Made by a program: the position numbers and the translations under genes
Part shown: positions 31,382-31,610 of the stretch, piece after piece
Layout of the letters: each line of letters opens with the position of its first letter
Numbering within the stretch: position 1 is the stretch's first letter
Source of the DNA: Phoronis australis
Taxonomy: Eukaryota > Phoronida > Phoronidae
Direction of reading: 5' to 3'
Assembly: GCA_002633005.1 (NCBI GenBank)
Contig: NMRA01000140.1
Coordinates: 775,395 to 807,004 of the forward strand
DNA: 31,610 bases
The notes under the pieces: generated by a model
Told to the model about the DNA's origin: nothing
Database searches by the model: none
What the model saw: only the letters and a program-made list of their open reading frames with translations

Positions 31382-31610
31382 TTGGTTTAGAACCATCGGT
31401 CTCGTCAATCGGTTGATGACCTTAGTGAAACGTTTAAAACTTTCCTTCTAGACTACTGACATTGGGTCAGTTTCACTAAGCACTATCTGGGATTACGCAA
31501 TAGTCTTACCTGAAATCAACTGCACAATTAGCTAAGTCAGTGAATATTAAAACTAAATGTGTTCAATCTTACCAATGGCTTTCTCTTGCTCATGCAAGAA
31601 CGCGTGCAGA
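31382..31610. repeat. duplicated segment, right copy (runs off the window)
   Basis: Partner of 29884-30112 at offset 1498. It is preceded by a different flank (gagaaaggcctatg instead of tttcgcagtaaa) and cut by the window end. Confidence 0.85.

Overview
This is a window of nuclear DNA from an animal, AT-rich and gene-sparse. Coding sequence is split into short exons with ordinary GT/AG splice sites. Two recognisable multi-exon genes encode secreted proteins, and the spacers hold inverted-repeat elements, a tRNA-like SINE head, a simple repeat and a telomere-like (CCCTAA-type) array. The mix (a DUF4434-type secreted protein, an ependymin-related protein, Penelope-like remnants) fits a marine invertebrate such as a hemichordate, cephalochordate, echinoderm or lophotrochozoan. 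I cannot name the species. There is no bacterial-style operon organisation.

Layout. 0-5 kb (minus strand): a Cys/Pro-rich terminal exon (734-1023), a small basic-protein ORF (2533-2937) and a long Lys/Ser-rich first exon (4106-4928) ending in a strong splice donor. 5-13.5 kb: mostly non-coding, with one element candidate (about 8083-8893) and two pairs of near-identical copies, each pair joined at a single N. 13.5-14.4 kb (plus strand): a 314-aa ORF of unknown family. 14.7-19.7 kb: SINE head, a 0.5-kb foldback element, a TGCG microsatellite, a telomere-like array, and a 0.6-kb inverted repeat with hammerhead-like motifs typical of Penelope-like retroelements. 20.5-25.0 kb (minus): a six-exon DUF4434-type gene. 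All five introns close in phase, but exon 2 contains one in-frame TAA. 26.0-29.7 kb (minus): a five-exon ependymin-related gene whose exons also join in phase, giving 197 aa. The region upstream of that gene is partly repeated at the right edge of the window.

The two secreted-protein genes lie in tandem on the minus strand, but nothing in the sequence ties them functionally. Three of the four single-N positions (9989, 11106, 23486) lie exactly between two copies of the same sequence. These are best read as unmerged overlaps between contigs or haplotypes, so the local copy number there should not be trusted. The strongest results are the reconstruction of the two genes across introns, the internal stop in the DUF4434 gene, and the head-to-head Penelope-like inverted repeat.
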